The notes under the pieces: model-generated
Databases searched by the model: none
What the model was told of the DNA's origin: nothing
What the model saw: the letters and a program-made list of their open reading frames with translations, nothing else
Position numbers and translations under genes: made by a program
Shown here: in pieces, positions 20,261 to 32,686 of the stretch
How the letters are laid out: every line of letters begins with the position of its first letter
How positions within the stretch are numbered: the stretch's first letter is position 1
Assembly (NCBI GenBank): GCA_947683425.1
Contig: CANTUQ010000101.1
Span: forward strand, 29,535,001 to 29,599,000
Source: Excoecaria cochinchinensis
Lineage: Eukaryota > Streptophyta > Magnoliopsida > Malpighiales > Euphorbiaceae
Direction of reading: 5' to 3'
DNA length: 64,000 bases

Positions 20261-21637
20261 GCTAGCCAACAATTCTTTCCATGGAGAAGTTCCTAGAAAT
20301 CTAACAAGTTGGATAAGCCTGAGCTGAGGTATATAAACAATGCCAATTTCTAGCGATCTCAAATGTTCTTCTTAACGAAGAAATGGCTGCTCATATGGGT
20401 GATTTACGGGCTTGCTAGAGTTCTTTCTGGGGACTCTAATGGTAGACAGACTGATAATCTAGTTCAAACATCATAAAGGGAACTGTTGGATATGTTCCAC
20501 TAGGGAAATTCGTTCTTTGCATATTTTTTCGAATTCATTTTTGTTTTGAAAAGGCATAATGCCTATTAATTGAACCCTGAATTCTTAATCAAGTGCTCAA
20601 GTCATCTCCCAGTGGCTATTTCTTCAAATTTGTTATAGATATAATAAAATTTTTTAAGCGAGTTCTCAACTCAGCTGCTGGTGAAGCAAAAGATTCTCTA
20701 TGTTGGTCCACACAAGGTTGATGTACCCCTTGATTCCCAGGTGATTTTATCAAACAGTGATCTGTAAGTGAACTATTGGTTCTGGTTACACCAGAAACAT
20801 CGCATCTAACATTATTGTCAACCTTAATTGATGCAGTATCAGCAGCCGCAATCCCCCCTTTCTCAGGCCCACAAGATGGCTCAGAATGAACCAAGGAGCT
20901 CGCACCATCCGACACCACATCAGAGGCCCAGTCATCATGCTTACATGTTGGAGAACTAGATGACTGATTATTTGAAGTTGAAGTAGCAAGAGTATCTGGT
21001 TTTTCCAGGACATTAGCTCGCACATCTATTCCAATATTCTGTCTTACAGGTTTTATAGTATCCGATTTTCCTCTACCATTAACAGTTTGACCCTCTTCAT
21101 TCCATGTTGACCTTTTCCCCACATCACTATGCAATGTTGAAGCCTGAGTTGAGCCTCCAACAGCTGAAGAGAATGCTAACGTGCCATTAACTATGTCTGT
21201 TTTAGGCTTAGTAGGTCCATTTGAATGTATATGCAGAATGTGAAGGAGCATCATCTATTCGAGGAGATGTTTACAGCTTTAGAATACTTCTGCTGGAGAT
21301 GTTTACTGGAAGGAGAACGACAGATGCCATGTTCCAGGGCGATCTAAACCTTCATAGCTTCACTGGCATGTCATTATCAGTGTGAGTATTGGATGTTTTC
21401 AATCAAAAGCTATTGCCTGGAAGATGTACAGAAGAAGAAAAGGTGCAGGTTTCCTTGGCCTCACTGTTGAGAATTGGAGTTTCGTGTTCTGTGGAGATGT
21501 CAAAAGATAGGATAGAAATGAGAGATGTTGTAAGGAAACTTCATTTGTCAAAGGAAGCCTATGAGAAAGAAGATACACATAAAAACATGATGAACACTGG
21601 GCAACTCCACCACAATTTGCACTCTCTTTCTGTTTAA
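20261..21637 (+). pseudogene. LRR receptor kinase pseudogene C
   Basis: Three host pieces remain. Bases 20261-20340 match an N-terminal LRR (gctagccaacaattctttccatgg). Bases 20345-20510 jump directly to the kinase from SNVLLNEEMAAHMGD to the ggatatgttccac splice region, so most LRRs, the membrane helix and the N-lobe are deleted. Bases 21235-21637 are exon 2, which lost about 8 nt at its start (aatgtgaagg instead of aatatggtatgggtgaagg) and has an in-frame TGA at 21383. Its intron is expanded from about 85 nt to over 700 nt by foreign DNA (about 20535-20618 and 20665-21222). It is closest to genes A, B and F and clearly non-functional. Confidence 0.85.
20665..21222 (-). pseudogene. Captured fragment of an unidentified protein gene
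   Basis: A 558-bp insert in the intron of pseudogene C. On the minus strand it is open for about 186 codons with no stop, and composition differs sharply from its surroundings. The predicted peptide is Ser/Thr/Asn/Asp-rich and hydrophilic, without membrane segments or catalytic motifs I recognise, for example SNNQSSSSPTCKHDDWASD; it looks like a disordered part of a nuclear or regulatory protein. The apparent ORF ends at both edges in antisense LRR-RLK DNA (base 20664 and after 21222), so only the middle is foreign. I see no transposon termini or target duplication. The source gene is not identified. Confidence 0.6.
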
Positions 21638-22525
21638 TAGTTTCTTTGGCATTTTCTTGGCAATATATTTGTATTAGATATATGTATTGGACATTTATTT
21701 ATTATTTCCATTCCAAAATATAAATTCAAAATTTTTCCTATGCTTTTATGACAGCAAAGCAATAAAAAATGTTTTATGGATCATTAAAAAGACATGTTAC
21801 ACAGATTCTGGAAAAATAACTCTTGCATTATTTATGAAACATTGATCTTTAACTGACTCGGCTAACTTTATTCCGTGGTCACAAGGCAACTGATTTCTTA
21901 TCACTAGAAATTGGCAATAAATCCTGCCAATTCTTCTGGCATTGAACTGTTTGGCTTGGTTTAACTTTTAATCTCTAAAACCAGTTACTTTGGATTAACA
22001 TATAACCATTACTTTTATTCGGAAACTGCATCGAATAGGTAGAGAAGGATGACTCATATCAAATAGAGCCATTGATCTAATACTAAACTAAATTAATTTT
22101 AGTATTAAACATGACTAACCGATCAATATATAATACGAACAAATTGATGGATGAGGAGGCCAAGACAGTGGGCAAAGACATGTCATGCCTTGCACTGTTG
22201 GCCGACTGGATGACTCAAGATGGGGATTTACCACCAATTATTGCTTTTATACTTTTGGGTCAATTTAAGGTCATTTTTTATAATAATTGTCCATACCAAC
22301 ACTATTTCTGATTTTATTTTATTTTATTTTAACATTACTCCCTAGTTATTTGATATGAAGTTTCAAATATGTTATAATATGTGATTACTTCATAATTAAG
22401 AAGTCATTTTCCTCTAGTTGCATTTATCAAATTAATTTGAGAAACTGACATTTGAAATGTATTGGAAGTTTTAACTACAAGTTCATAAATTCATGAAATT
22501 AATCTATATGATAAATTGCCGTGTA
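21638..22525. other. 3' flank of pseudogene C, homologous to the flanks of F and H
   Basis: Contains gacatgtcatgcc..ttgg..gactggatgactca..gattta-ccaccaa-attgctttta and tccataccaacactat. These match the flanks at 39290-39660 (F) and 43380-43560 (H). The stretch runs collinearly to gataaattgccgtgta, where the 5-kb insertion begins. It indicates that C, F and H derive from duplications of a gene plus its downstream spacer. No gene seen. Confidence 0.6.
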
Positions 22526-24419
22526 TGTAACACCCCCCGATACATAATATACAACCATGTAAAAATAGCATAGATAAGTATGTGCATTCATTCAAGACTC
22601 TCAATTCAAGCGGAGCGTCACACTGCTATGTAAATTCAAATTCCACATTCCCATCGCATCATTACTAGTCACAATTAGTAACACTGATTCTTGTTCATAT
22701 ACATATTACAAAATTGCTTTAAAATTAGAAATATTCTAAATTCCATTATCTATCCAACAGAAATTTTGACTGCATTTCCCCCAAAAAAGAGCCTATCTCC
22801 CTATAAAAGAAAATTGTTTAAACATTTCTAATAGTCATCTCAATTTATCTCATCAAAACTCAATTCAAATTCCAGTACAGAGATAAATCACAGAACATAT
22901 CACTTCCTCGATAAGAATGTCACAACAGAGATTGCAACTCATAGAACATTTCCAAAAGCTGCTGTTAGGCAACCCTATTTCTACTATAACAATCCTTAAA
23001 AAAGATTTGGAATACCATGCCTCGATTCTTACATGATGTGAAGCTAGAATTGGTTGATTCTAAATATCTTTGTGTTGCAACAAGAAAAACGGATTATATA
23101 CATAATCATTCCTATTTAAAACAAAATTTCCTTCTTCCGTTACCCTCACAAACTATACATGAAACATTGGAAATGCAAAACTGACCAACAGTGTAGCACC
23201 CTCATGCACTAAGAGGGATTAGGTGTGCTACCTTGGCCTCGTGATTAATTAAGTGACAAGTTAATTATTATATACCTCTACCCCAAGGTTTATCTTACGA
23301 GTTAAGAATTCATATGTTAATTCCAAATTACTCATTTACCTATACAAGTCAAATTGTGTATTGATATTCACTCATTACATATTCAAGGCTTAAAATACAT
23401 TATTTCCCATAAACTATCATACTCAGTAGAATTCCATCTATGGTCTACACCTCCCTGACTTTTTCCATTAAGACTCAACTTTTACTTATATCAATCTACA
23501 ATGTTCTTATATTATTATGCAAAATTCCAAGGGCTGGAGGCGCTATATTGGCTTAAATTAAACAAGTAATACGCTCCCGATTACTTACCATTCCATACAC
23601 TACTCTTATGCTGTTATGCAAGATCCTAGTTTTATCTTTAATACTCAATCTTATTTAACATTTGCCTATTCTTTACCTGCTTATAATTTTAATGCTTAAA
23701 CCGTATAACACATGACTATATATTTCGGTTTATGACATTAAATCTTATTTTAGAGTCTAAACTCATATATCACTTTACTATATACGTTCATCTTATACCG
23801 GAAATTTTATATATTTATACTAATTATACATTCATATCTGGCTACTTATACAAATTACTGTATTTTATCCTTCCCAAAACATAGTCAAGCATAAACCTAC
23901 GTCGAACTTCATTCATAATGCTACCTAAGACTGTTGTGCACTTATTAGTTCTTTATGATTTGGTTCGGACTTGGAATAACATTCCAAGGTTCCTACGTAT
24001 CTCAGAATTTGGAAATCAGCTACATATTCAATTATTTTGTACAAGGTCATTTATGTATAGTCAGGTTATTGCATAAATTAGTATCAATAACATATAAATA
24101 CGATTTGAACACTTTACATGCATACGTTTACCTTAATTTATATATATGTATACATGCACAAAGATTGTATAATACATACTGTTTATGATCAATTCATTAT
24201 ATTCATAAACATTAGTCAATCATAATAATAGTCATATTATGGTAAAAGCATTATCAGAACATTTCATTAGCATTTAAAAGTCACTTAGCTATGACAAGCA
24301 TTAGTACATACAAACCCATAAGTACTCACAATTTCATTATAATTGTAATAAATATAACTCCAGATAATAATGATGTATCGTAGTAAGCATAGCATAACCG
24401 TACTATTTGTATATCATCG

Positions 24420-24965
24420 GGTCAAAAGTCAGAATTGAAATCAGTATATAATATATTCGGAATATACACATATAAAACATTTGAATCAGTGTATATTTTA
24501 GCATGTATAGTGATAACCGAGCTATCATCATCACACAGTTCGGTTATCGCCCGCCCATTGAAGTTCGGGTTACCCATGTCTCTAAGTTCGGTTCCCAAAG
24601 GCAAGCTCGGTATATGGGTAGCTCGGACGTGAAGGGTAGCTCGGCCAGCGTTATTAAAATAGCCGTTGCTCATTAAAAGCTCATCATAAGGGCGTCCGTT
24701 ACTCAATAAAAGCCTACCATTAAGACAGCCGTTACCTAACAAAGGTCCATTGAGAGAGCAGCAGTTATGTAGAAGGAATAAAGCTATAAAAAGATATGTT
24801 CAATCCCTAAAGCGGGATCTCTCTACGATATCTTTTACTGAAAAACAACTCAATTACTGACTTGACCGTCAGAGTATCCTAGAACGGGAACCCGCCGGAG
24901 TTCTTTGATTTCAGGTGACACATTTAGGTTTCCAACGCCGGAATTTCAGAGTTGTCATCATATAG
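24420..24965 (+). repeat. LTR-like patch inside the 5-kb insertion
   Basis: The stretch ctataaaaagatatg followed about 85 nt later by attactgacttgaccgtcagagtatcc and then caggtgacac looks like a TATA box with an R-U5 region of a plant LTR element. The insertion at 34122-34578 carries the same actgacttga..atcgga and caggtga motifs. Borders are uncertain. Confidence 0.35.
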
Positions 24966-26581
24966 CATGTTCATAAAATTTATTCATAAACAGTTCAAAT
25001 ATCAGGAATCAGATTTCATAATATTGCTTACTATATTTAAATCGCATTGTTCAGTAATTCAGTGCCTGCTTTACTAGAAAGTGGATAATCGGGAGAATAC
25101 CAGAACTTTGTAAAGGGAAGTAAATCAGAACAGAATCTCCGTAGGGATAATCATATTAGAACCCCTGAAGGGATAAATAGCAGGACTAGTATTCCCGCAA
25201 GAAAATATGAGACATAATGTCTCTACAGAATGACATCGTAGTTTCATAAATATAGCAGTTGCATCATTCTCCCTATAGGCATGCCTATCTATCCACAACC
25301 TAAACTGGCTAAGCAGGCCCTATTATCAATTCAGGATTATTCATGATAATATCACATTCATAAGTGCTCATTCACAAGCATATAATTAATACTGAAATCA
25401 GAAACAGATAAATCAACTCATTTTAATCAATATCAGAAATTGGCAATAATTTGTAGATAGTAATACCTTTCATTACTATATTTTCATTAATGATATATAG
25501 TACTATCAAATACATTCATAACACATCACTCTTTGAGCACATCCCAACATACATGCATTGAATATCTTTTCATTTAATATTCACTCAATTATCATGTTTC
25601 ATTTCATATGTATCCATTGAAGTTTCATTGGTAAACCACCCGTCAGTTTCTTATTCCATTATTAAGAATTAATAGCAAAGAATCACATAACAACTAGCAG
25701 TGATATAATGTTAATTCACAATATTGGTGGGGCCTTAAACAATATCACCTAGTATACAAGCCAATTCACTTTATAGTAAAAATGAATTCAATAAAATAAT
25801 CTTAAATATTTCACCACTGAAGTAGCAATTCACCTAACATAAACCTTCAAACACTCCATCAATTCATGCTCAAAATCATTTCACCTTTTATTTCTAAACT
25901 TGTTCTTGTTCATAAAATTCACAAGGCCCATACAAGAAAATATTATATATATATATATATATATATTTGTGCAACCACCTATTCTACACCACCATTCACT
26001 ATAATAATTATTTCATTTAACATAGTTTACAACAGAATTGTCAACACCAAACGACGTAATGAATATCATTATCAAACAACATCTCACTGTCCTGAACATT
26101 TTAAATTTCGATATAATTGCAGAAATAGCTACACAGTAACTGAAACCGACTTTCAATAGTTAATTGGTAATAAGCTAAATGAGTCACTTAACAGCAAACG
26201 AAACCAACACCATAGACCAGCAAATTAGAGCGTAGAGATTATTAAAAAAGCAATAAAATTAAACCAGCAATTTAAAGCAATTGAATAAATACACAAAGAA
26301 GCAGAACTTGTAGAGTTCTCTTAGCCCAAACCAACATGCCTTTAACCTCCTTTCCTCAAAGACTGTTCGTTTCATGGTTAAGCATGCCTAAACAGGTCAC
26401 CCCACACAAAAAGCTGACACAGTATCCACATTCCCAATATAACATACATAATTAAATTAAGTTGATTTCATTAGCTACAAGTTATTTTGAATCAATTCCT
26501 CACATATAACATAAATTTAACATGCCTTAATAATAATTTAAAAGCCATTAATTACCTGAACTCCACTGTTATACTAGTTAC

Positions 26582-26838
26582 ACAGTAAAACAGACAACAC
26601 AGAACACGGAAATTCCCTAGCAAAGGTTAACTTATTTAAAATCATATGGAAAATTAAATTTGGTAGCGCACATACCATTTGCAGCCCGTTTATTTCATAC
26701 CCAACTCTAACTAGTAAAACAGACAACACAGAACACGGAAATTCCCTAGCAAAGGTTAACTTATTTAAAATCATATGGAAAATTAAATTTGGTAGCGCAC
26801 ATACCATTTGCAGCCCGTTTATTTCATACCCAACTCTG
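26582..26838. repeat. Tandem duplication, 129-bp period
   Basis: gtaaaacagacaacacagaa starts at 26585 and again at 26714, and the copies run to catacccaactct. The two units look nearly identical, so the duplication is young. Confidence 0.9.
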
Positions 26839-27947
26839 CCCGTCGGTTGCCGGTCACCGGAGCTTCGGCGGAGATCACCGTAGATGTGTCACCACCGTCA
26901 GAAGAAAACTAAATCCGTCAGGATTCTACTGGTGGTGGCCACGCGCCCTACGGTGCAGTGGCTTGGTTGGAATCACCGTCGGAAAATTCGGTTCACCCTA
27001 CGCCGATCTGTCCATCCCCGGCGAGTGAGAAAGAGCAAGGGATGTCGGGAGACTCGCCTGTACGTTAGGAGTCCGGTGGTAGTGTTCGTGTCGCCAACCG
27101 CCATCGGAGCTGGCCGGAAATCGCAGGAGAAGGCTTCGGTTTTTAGGAAAGAGAAAACGTAAACCGGAGAGAAGAGAAAGAAGAAAAAAGGCAGTGGCTG
27201 GGACTGGAGGAAAGACGACGATAGCGGAGGCTTTCGTCGAGTCGTCGCCGGCACAGGTGGGGCTCCGTCGCTTTCTCTCTCTCTATCCTCTTCTGTCCTC
27301 CCCGCTCTTTCCACGTTTGTTTTTTTTTTTTTTTCTTTTCTAACCTTGAACAAAACTGGTCCAGAAAAATTTGTAAACTTCCTTTATTTTCATTCCTAAA
27401 TTCCCTATTAAATGTAAATTTTATTTATTTAACTCTCGTTAATAATTTAAAAATGACATTTTTCACTTTAGTTACTAAATTATTTATTATTAATTTTTCA
27501 TATGATTAAATTTTAATTTCTTATAATTCATTTTGCAATTTACTCCAAACATGACGTAACAATACGAGGTATATTTTGGATCATTACAGTACGTATAAAA
27601 GATTTATTCAAGGACCAGGCTAAGTGACAACTATACAAGGAGAATACTACAAAATAAATAAAAATATATGCATGTGAACTTCTGGTTTTATTTTTTTTTT
27701 GGACCAAGTGACATATAAGCAGAGTACAATAAAAAATGGACGACCTACTATGGACGTGCCCTTTCAATGTCATTAAGGTGCGGTTGAGTCGTTAAAGCTG
27801 AAAGCTTCAACTTTTAATTCATTATATATTGAGTTAATTCTAACACCTTTTGATTTTAGCTACGGAGCGTACAGCCGAGAATTAACAGAAACAGAGCTGT
27901 AAGAAAAGAAACCAAAGTTGCAAATTAATTATCTTGGTGCCAGAATT

Positions 27948-30330
27948 ATGAGAATTCATTTTGGCCTATGCAATAATTTTCCTGAGGTACAATAGTTCCA
28001 GTTGTCTGCTCGGATATGCCTTGAAATACAAGAACGTAACAGACAGAGAAGCATCGATGGCCATCAGGGATGCAATAACTTCATATCCAAATGGAGTCTT
28101 CAACTCATGGAATACTTCTCTTCATTACTGTAACTCGCAAGGAATATCCTGCAGCAGGAAGCATCCTCAAAGGGTGACTGTGCTCGATTTGTCCTCACGG
28201 GATGTGGTCGGTCGTGCCTTTCCCAATATAGGCTATCTAAGCTTCCTCAGGATTATCCTCTTGCACCACAACACCTTCCATGGTGAAATCCCATCAGAGT
28301 TTGGGAAGATGACTCGATTACGTGTAATCTGGCTAGCCAACAATTCCTTCCATGGGGAAGTTCCTACAAATCTAACAATTTGTATAAGCTTGAGGCATAT
28401 AAACTTTATTGACATCCGTGGTAAGATCCCTCCTTCTGTGGGTAATTTCTCAGCTCTTGAGAAGCTTTCTTTAGCATTTGCAAATTGGGAAGGAAACATT
28501 CCTGAACAAATTGGTCATTTGACGAGATTATTATCTAACAATTTGACTGGTACTCTTCCTTCTAGCATATCTAACCTCTCAAATCTCACGATGCTATCTG
28601 TGACAAACAATCGAATGGGGAGAAATCTTGCACCAGATATTGGCTTCAAGTTACCACCCTTCAACAACTTTTTCTTGCAAAAAATGAATTGACTGGTTTC
28701 ATCCCCAGCTCCTTATCAAATTCTTCTCAGCTTCAGCTCATCGCCTTTTCCTTTAACAGGTTTACCGACCCATACCTATTGAATTAGGAAGGTTAATGAA
28801 CCTGACATGGCTATATCTCGGTTCTAACATGCTTGGAAATTGATTTGGGAATGATTTGAAATTTATAGCATATTTAACCAATTGCACTAAACTAGAAACA
28901 CTTCAAGTGGCAGAAAATATGCTCAAAGATTCATTACCAGAAGCCATAGCAAATCTCTCTACCCAAATCAACCATCTTTCACTAGAGTTAACCAGATCCA
29001 TGGAGTCTTTCCTCGGGGAATAGGGAACCTTGTCAATTTAAATATCTTGGCTATGCATTACCTGATGTTGGGTGGCAATATTCCTGATGGTATTGGCAAT
29101 CTTGAAAATCTGTTAGAACTTTATTTGTATGGAAACCAGTTGGTAGGAGAAATCCCAGCCTCAATTGGTAATCTCTCTACTTTACATTATGTGGATTTAA
29201 GCCAAAACGACTTATCAGGAAATATTCCTTCTGCTCTGTGGAACTGTAGAAGTTTATTTAGGTTAGATCTTTTCCAAAATGAGATCCAAGGCTCAATGCT
29301 CGCATCCTTATTTAGCCCTGACTCCATGGTATTCATCAATCTCTTGTCGAATTCGCTATCTGGTACCCTCCCATAGAATGTTGGAAACCTGAAACAACTT
29401 GAAAGTTTTGACATCTCCAAGAACAAAGTTTCTGGTGGAATACCAAGTAGTCTTGGATCTTGTTTAAGCCTAGCGACAATTCGGATGAATGGCAATTTTT
29501 TCGAAGGGACTATTCCCGAGTCGTTTAGTGCTTTGAGAAGACTAGATGTGCGCGATCTCTCGTATAACAACTTGTCCCGGGCAATACTAGAGAGTCTTAC
29601 CAGGATTCCATTGCTGAAAATTTTAGATCTCTCTTTCAATAATCTGGAAGGTGAAGTTCCACAAACCGGCGTTTTCAAAAACTCTAGTGTTGTGTCTCTT
29701 ACTGGAAACAACAAGCTTTGTGGGGGCGTACCCGAACTAAAGCTGCATACTTGTACTACCCTGCACTCCAATAGAAGAAATTATTTGGGTATCAAAGTGA
29801 TTGCTCCATTAATTTTTGTTGGAGTTTGCTTAGCTCCGTTTGCAGGATACATTCTTCTGCGCCGCAAGAAGAAAAAGTTGAGTCGTTCTACATCAGTCAG
29901 CAATCACCTTCATCAAATTTCTTACCATGAGCTTGCTCAAGCAACTGATTGTTTCTCTGATTCAAATTTAATTGGTTCCAGTAGATACACTCAGTATATA
30001 AAGGATTTCTTCATGAAATTCAATCTCCAATTGCCGTGAAAGTCTTTAATCTTAACCAAAGAGGAGCCTCAAAGAGCTTCATCTGTGAGATGATAAGTGT
30101 TTGCGCAAGTATAGATTATCAGGGTAATGACTTCAGAGCTGTAATTTATGAGTTCGTGGCCAGATGGAGCGTGGAAAGCTGGTTACATCAGCAAAAAGTG
30201 GAAATTAATGGGCACGAATTGAGAAATCTAAATCTTGAGCAGAGACTCAACATTGCCCCTGATGTTGCTTCTGCTGTGGAATATCTTCACTGTCATTGCC
30301 AGCCACCAGTTCTTCATTGCATCAATTCTT
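27948..30330 (+). pseudogene. LRR receptor kinase pseudogene E
   Basis: Related to F along its length. Lesions seen: an 8-nt deletion just after the ATG at 27948 shifts the signal peptide out of frame; in-frame losses around 28412 and 28530 remove parts of LRRs; frame breaks occur near 28660-28690 and between 28700 and 29040; an in-frame TAG (29374-29376, ccatagaat) lies in the LRRs; a frame break in the glycine loop at about 29985 (GSSRYTQYIK); about 40 nt removed around 30090 (ALRNIRHRNL missing). The gene ends abruptly near 30311, just before the catalytic loop, in unrelated DNA. Exon 2 is absent. The site homologous to the copia insertion in B is empty here, near 28610. Confidence 0.9.
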
Positions 30331-30638
30331 TCCAATGAGCAATTCCTCTCAGTTCAACTTTTGAAACAATTTTCTTTAATTCTTGATGTATTTCTCTTTA
30401 TAAAGGTTTACATAGGTTTGGATATTCCTGAATCGAAATGAAGTATATATGAAGTAAAAGATCCAAAATTGAATTGCACGCTGGGGCGTAGGTAGCCTAT
30501 ATTGAGTAGAATCAATTGAGCTCACCCAACTTAGAAAACTTTTTAAAATATCTTGGTGATTTTCTTTTTTCAAAATTAATCCTACTAAATAACCCCATTC
30601 ACAATTGATTTCATTAAAAATTGATACCACTAATATAT
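30331..30638. other. Unassigned DNA between pseudogene E and the CACTA element
   Basis: About 300 bp of AT-rich sequence with no homology I recognise elsewhere in the window. It marks the breakpoint that removed the end of pseudogene E. Confidence 0.4.
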
Positions 30639-32515
30639 CACTACAAGAAAGTGAGATTTAAGCGACGAAAATTTAGCGATGGACCAAATAATTAGCGACG
30701 GAAGAAGAATTGCGTCGCTAATTAGCGACGGAAACATAAATCCGTCGCTAATTAGCGATAGAAAAACAATTAGCGACAGAATAACAATTCCGTCGCTAAA
30801 AATGGCGGGAGTAACTTCCCTTCAGTTTTAACGACCGAAATAGCGACGGATTTTAGCTCCGTCGCTAAAAGTAGCAACGAAAATTTAATTTTCGTCACTA
30901 AAATTATCTAAAAATTATAATTTATATTATTAGCGACGGAAGCTAAACTAAATTTATTTTAAAATAATAATTTATAATTTTAGCGACGGATTTTAATTTC
31001 CGTCGCGAAATTTAGTGACGGAAATTTACTTTTAGCGACGAAAATTCAATTTCCGTCGCTAAAAGTTTCAAATTAAAACCCACAGCCCCTCTCTCCTCTC
31101 TCTCCTCCCTCTCCCTCTCCCTCTCCCTCCCTCCCGATCCCTCCTCCTCTACACCTCTGCCCACCGCCGCCCACCTCCGGCGTGCCTCCAGTTGCCAGAT
31201 CTGGCCGATCCACTGACTTCCGACGCCGATCTGACCAGAAGCACCCACGGTCGGCCTCCCCTTCCTCTCCTCTCTCTCCTCCCTCTCCCTCTCCCTCCCT
31301 CCCGATCCCTCCTGCTCTGCACCTCTGCCCACCGCCGCTCACCTCCGGCGTGCCTCCAGTCGCCAGATCTGGCCAGCCTACTGACTTCGGCGCCGATCCG
31401 ACCAGAAGCACCCACAGTCGGCCTCCTCCCCTCCCTCCCCTTCCTCTCCTCTCTCTCCCCTCCCTCTCCCCCTCCACCTCTCCTCCTCCGTGTGTGGCGG
31501 CCTTTCTTCCGGCGTCGGCGGTTGATGCTCCGGCGTGGTGGACGGCCATCCAGCTTCGGCACCTTCCCTTGGCTTCCCTTCTCCTCCGGTGGCGTGAGGT
31601 AAGCTGTGTTTTGTTTTATTTATTTATTTATCTAATTAATTAAATAATAAATATTATTATTATTATTATTATTTAAAAGGTTAATATTGATAAATAAAAA
31701 TTCGAATTACTTATTAGTGTTATTGTTGTTAGAATTAGTTATTAGTGTTATTAGTATTAGTTAGATTATTGTTAAATAATGAAATGAAAAGTTAATTATT
31801 GTTAGTATTATTAGAAAATAATAAACTTAATAATTTATTTGAGGATATTAGTAGTATTAATAAACTTAAATGTTATTATTAATTTTATTATTAGTATTCT
31901 TGATATTAATAGTAATCAACATGTTATTATTATTAAAATAAAATCAGTAAAATTTGTAACTTAATTATTATTGTTATTTCTATTAATAGTATGATTCATT
32001 TTGAGATTGTTAAGATTTTTGAGAATTTAATTTTGTGATTGTACATAATAGATAGATTAGGTTTATTTTTCATCTAAACAACTTTCATTCTACATGATTT
32101 TAGTTTGTAATGCTACATGATTTTACATTGGGTTTATTAGCATTTAATTTTGACTAGTATCTTTTAGTTAAATTTATACTAGACTATAATTAATTGCGCT
32201 GGAATTGAACATGTACTGTAATTAATTAGAATTGAGCATGTATTTTAGTTTAAATTTTTATTTTCAGCTGCACTGTAATTGTTTTATTTAATTTTTTTTT
32301 ATTTACTTTTTAAATTACCGACGGAAAATTCCGTCGGTAATTTTAAAAAAAAATAAAAAATTTCAGACTTTACGGAAAAAAAATTCCGTCGGGAAAAATT
32401 GCCTATGTTTTTAATGCCGACGTAATGGCATTCCGTCGGCAATTTAATTTCCCGATGGAAAATCCTGGCTTTTTGTCGGGAATTTCCATCGGAAAATCTT
32501 CAATTTCTTGTAGTG
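30639..32515. mobile_element. CACTA (En/Spm-type) element 1, non-autonomous
   Basis: 1877 bp with termini CACTACAAGAAA and TTTCTTGTAGTG and a 3-bp target duplication TAT (30636-30638, 32516-32518). Both ends carry the subterminal repeats typical of the family (tagcgacgga / tccgtcgcta at the left, ccgtcgg.aa at the right). Inside is a GC-rich leader-like block (31075-31600) ending in a donor-like gtgaggtaagc. Then comes AT-rich DNA with an (ATT)n tract near 31653. No transposase is recognisable. The long ORFs at 31012-31643 on both strands are Pro/Ser- or Arg/Gly-rich by composition and are not called. Confidence 0.92.
31096..31425. repeat. Tandem duplication in the GC-rich block of CACTA element 1
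   Basis: The stretch ctctctcctccctctccctc ... cgatctgaccagaagcacccac..gtcggcctcc occurs twice with a period of about 180 bp (about 31096-31260 and 31275-31425), with a few substitutions. Confidence 0.75.
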
Positions 32516-32686
32516 TATTTAAATATTTTCAGTAAAAATTAATCAACTAAAATATTTTAAATTTTTAATTTTTTTAATCGACGCTAATTTTTAACCTCAC
32601 TGAATTCAATTTTTATCTATGCTCCTGATTGTACAGTTAACTTTTTTATTACAATCAAATCTAATCGTACTGCTGACTTTATTTGG

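Larger units (their letters stand above)
22526..27588 (-). mobile_element. 5-kb TG...CA insertion, probable LTR-type element or giant solo LTR
   Basis: Starts TGTAACACCCC and ends GGATCATTACA (5-bp inverted ends TGTAA/TTACA). The flanks read gccgtgta and gtacgtataaaagatttat. The matching uninterrupted spacer behind gene F (near 39643, gacgtgtatatacaaaatttatt) shows that the whole 5063 bp is an insertion. A target duplication is imperfect (gtgta versus gta). Orientation is guessed: ends of the form TGTAATGATCC...GGGTGTTACA on the minus strand resemble plant Ty3 LTRs. No gag or pol motif is present in any frame. A GC-rich block (26830-27300) resembles an untranslated leader. Inside are a tandem duplication (26582-26838), a (TA)n tract near 25945-25967 and an LTR-like patch near 24420-24960. 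Confidence 0.6.

Noticed and set aside
26789..27353. ORFs in the GC-rich block of the 5-kb insertion
   Set aside because: Several frames and both strands are open; no conserved motif; more likely an untranslated leader.
31012..31643. Five overlapping ORFs of 106-158 aa, Arg/Gly- or Pro/Ser-rich
   Set aside because: All come from the CT-rich tandem block inside CACTA element 1; open frames follow from composition.
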